Shown here piece by piece: positions 5,191 to 5,271 of a stretch of 5,271 nt of DNA. Position 1 is the first letter of the stretch. Every line of letters begins with the position of its first letter. The notes under the pieces are model-generated. The model did no database searches. It was not told the DNA's origin and saw only the letters and a program-made list of their open reading frames with translations. The position numbers and the translations under genes are program-made. This DNA comes from Thermomicrobiaceae bacterium (GTDB lineage Bacteria; Chloroflexota; Chloroflexia; Thermomicrobiales; Thermomicrobiaceae): positions 1-5,271 of the forward strand of contig SLFF01000328.1 of assembly GCA_007124395.1 (NCBI GenBank), written 5' to 3'.

Positions 5191-5251
5191 CCCAGTATCC
5201 GGTAGACTGGGCAGCTCCGTCTGCCCCTCGTCAACCAGTCCGGTTCACTGG
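5191..5251 (+). repeat. Two near-identical stem-loops sharing CCAGT/CCGGT/ACTGG
   Basis: The first element is CCAGT (5192-5196), CCGGT (5199-5203), ACTGG (5206-5210), extended by one C-G pair at 5191/5211. The second is CCAGT (5235-5239), CCGGT (5240-5244), ACTGG (5247-5251). Both form the same 5-bp stem with CCGGT in the loop. Their starts are 43 nt apart, not a multiple of three, so they are not a repeated peptide. A third stem, GGGCAG (5209-5214) with CTGCCC (5221-5226), shares GGG with the first, so those two compete. Confidence 0.55.
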
Positions 5252-5271
5252 ACCGGGCGACAAGGTGGTAG

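Larger units (their letters stand above)
5123..5271 (+). other. Downstream region: hairpin, then structured stretch up to the window edge
   Basis: After the stop at 5122 there is a 16-bp hairpin (5142-5176), followed by small stem-loops at 5191-5211, 5209-5226 and 5235-5251. A plus-strand frame starting ATG at 5130 (MPNEKPGRQIIWRPG...) stays open for 47 codons to the edge, and a minus-strand frame is open from the edge to a stop at 5124-5126. Neither has a recognisable domain, and the plus frame would have to be translated through the hairpin. I lean towards non-coding, but a gene cut by the edge is possible. Confidence 0.4.

Noticed and set aside
5238..5254. Possible tRNA T-arm (GGTTCAC within paired flanks)
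   Set aside because: No anticodon arm, D-arm or acceptor stem can be placed around it on either strand.
5260..5271. Right edge (ACAAGGTGGTA) resembles the core of a T-box leader
   Set aside because: The base after GGTGGTA is G, not the expected C of the T-box core, and only about 87 nt lie between the upstream hairpin and this point, too short for the usual stem I to stem III. Extending the sequence and scanning with the Rfam T-box model would settle it.

Overview
This window is from a bacterial chromosome. The DNA is moderately GC-rich, the genes are closely packed, and two of them appear to use non-ATG starts (TTG and GTG) behind clear Shine-Dalgarno sites. The glycogen-synthase-like enzyme belongs to the actinobacterial GlgM/GlgA group. 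The His-rich NicO transporter with a large exported N-terminal domain, and the paired split-barrel flavin-type proteins, fit Chloroflexota (Thermomicrobia-like) or Actinomycetota. That placement is an inference from protein style, not a measured phylogeny.

Layout, left to right. (1) A PRC-barrel protein on the minus strand, cut by the left edge. (2) A 191-nt divergent intergenic region holding a short palindrome and a three-fold TGCCA repeat with an exact 20-nt period. (3) On the plus strand, a six-helix nickel/cobalt transporter of the NicO/RcnA type with a signal peptide, an exported domain and a very His-rich loop. (4) Converging on it, a two-gene minus-strand operon of small split-barrel (pyridoxamine-phosphate-oxidase-like) proteins whose reading frames overlap by 11 nt. 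(5) A 160-nt divergent intergenic region with repeated TTGGCAA elements. (6) On the plus strand, a GT4-family glycogen synthase/maltose-1-phosphate synthase, followed after 7 nt by a 179-residue protein of unknown function. (7) A perfect 16-bp hairpin, then about 95 nt containing two near-identical small stem-loops before the window ends.

Functionally these look like four ordinary transcription units: a barrel-domain protein, metal-ion transport, a putative flavin- or F420-binding pair, and alpha-glucan synthesis with a tightly coupled unknown partner. I do not see a defence system, mobile element, CRISPR array, tRNA or rRNA. The parts that deserve a second look are the unknown gene coupled to the glycogen enzyme, the structured right-hand end, the overlapping split-barrel pair and the metal transporter's His loop.
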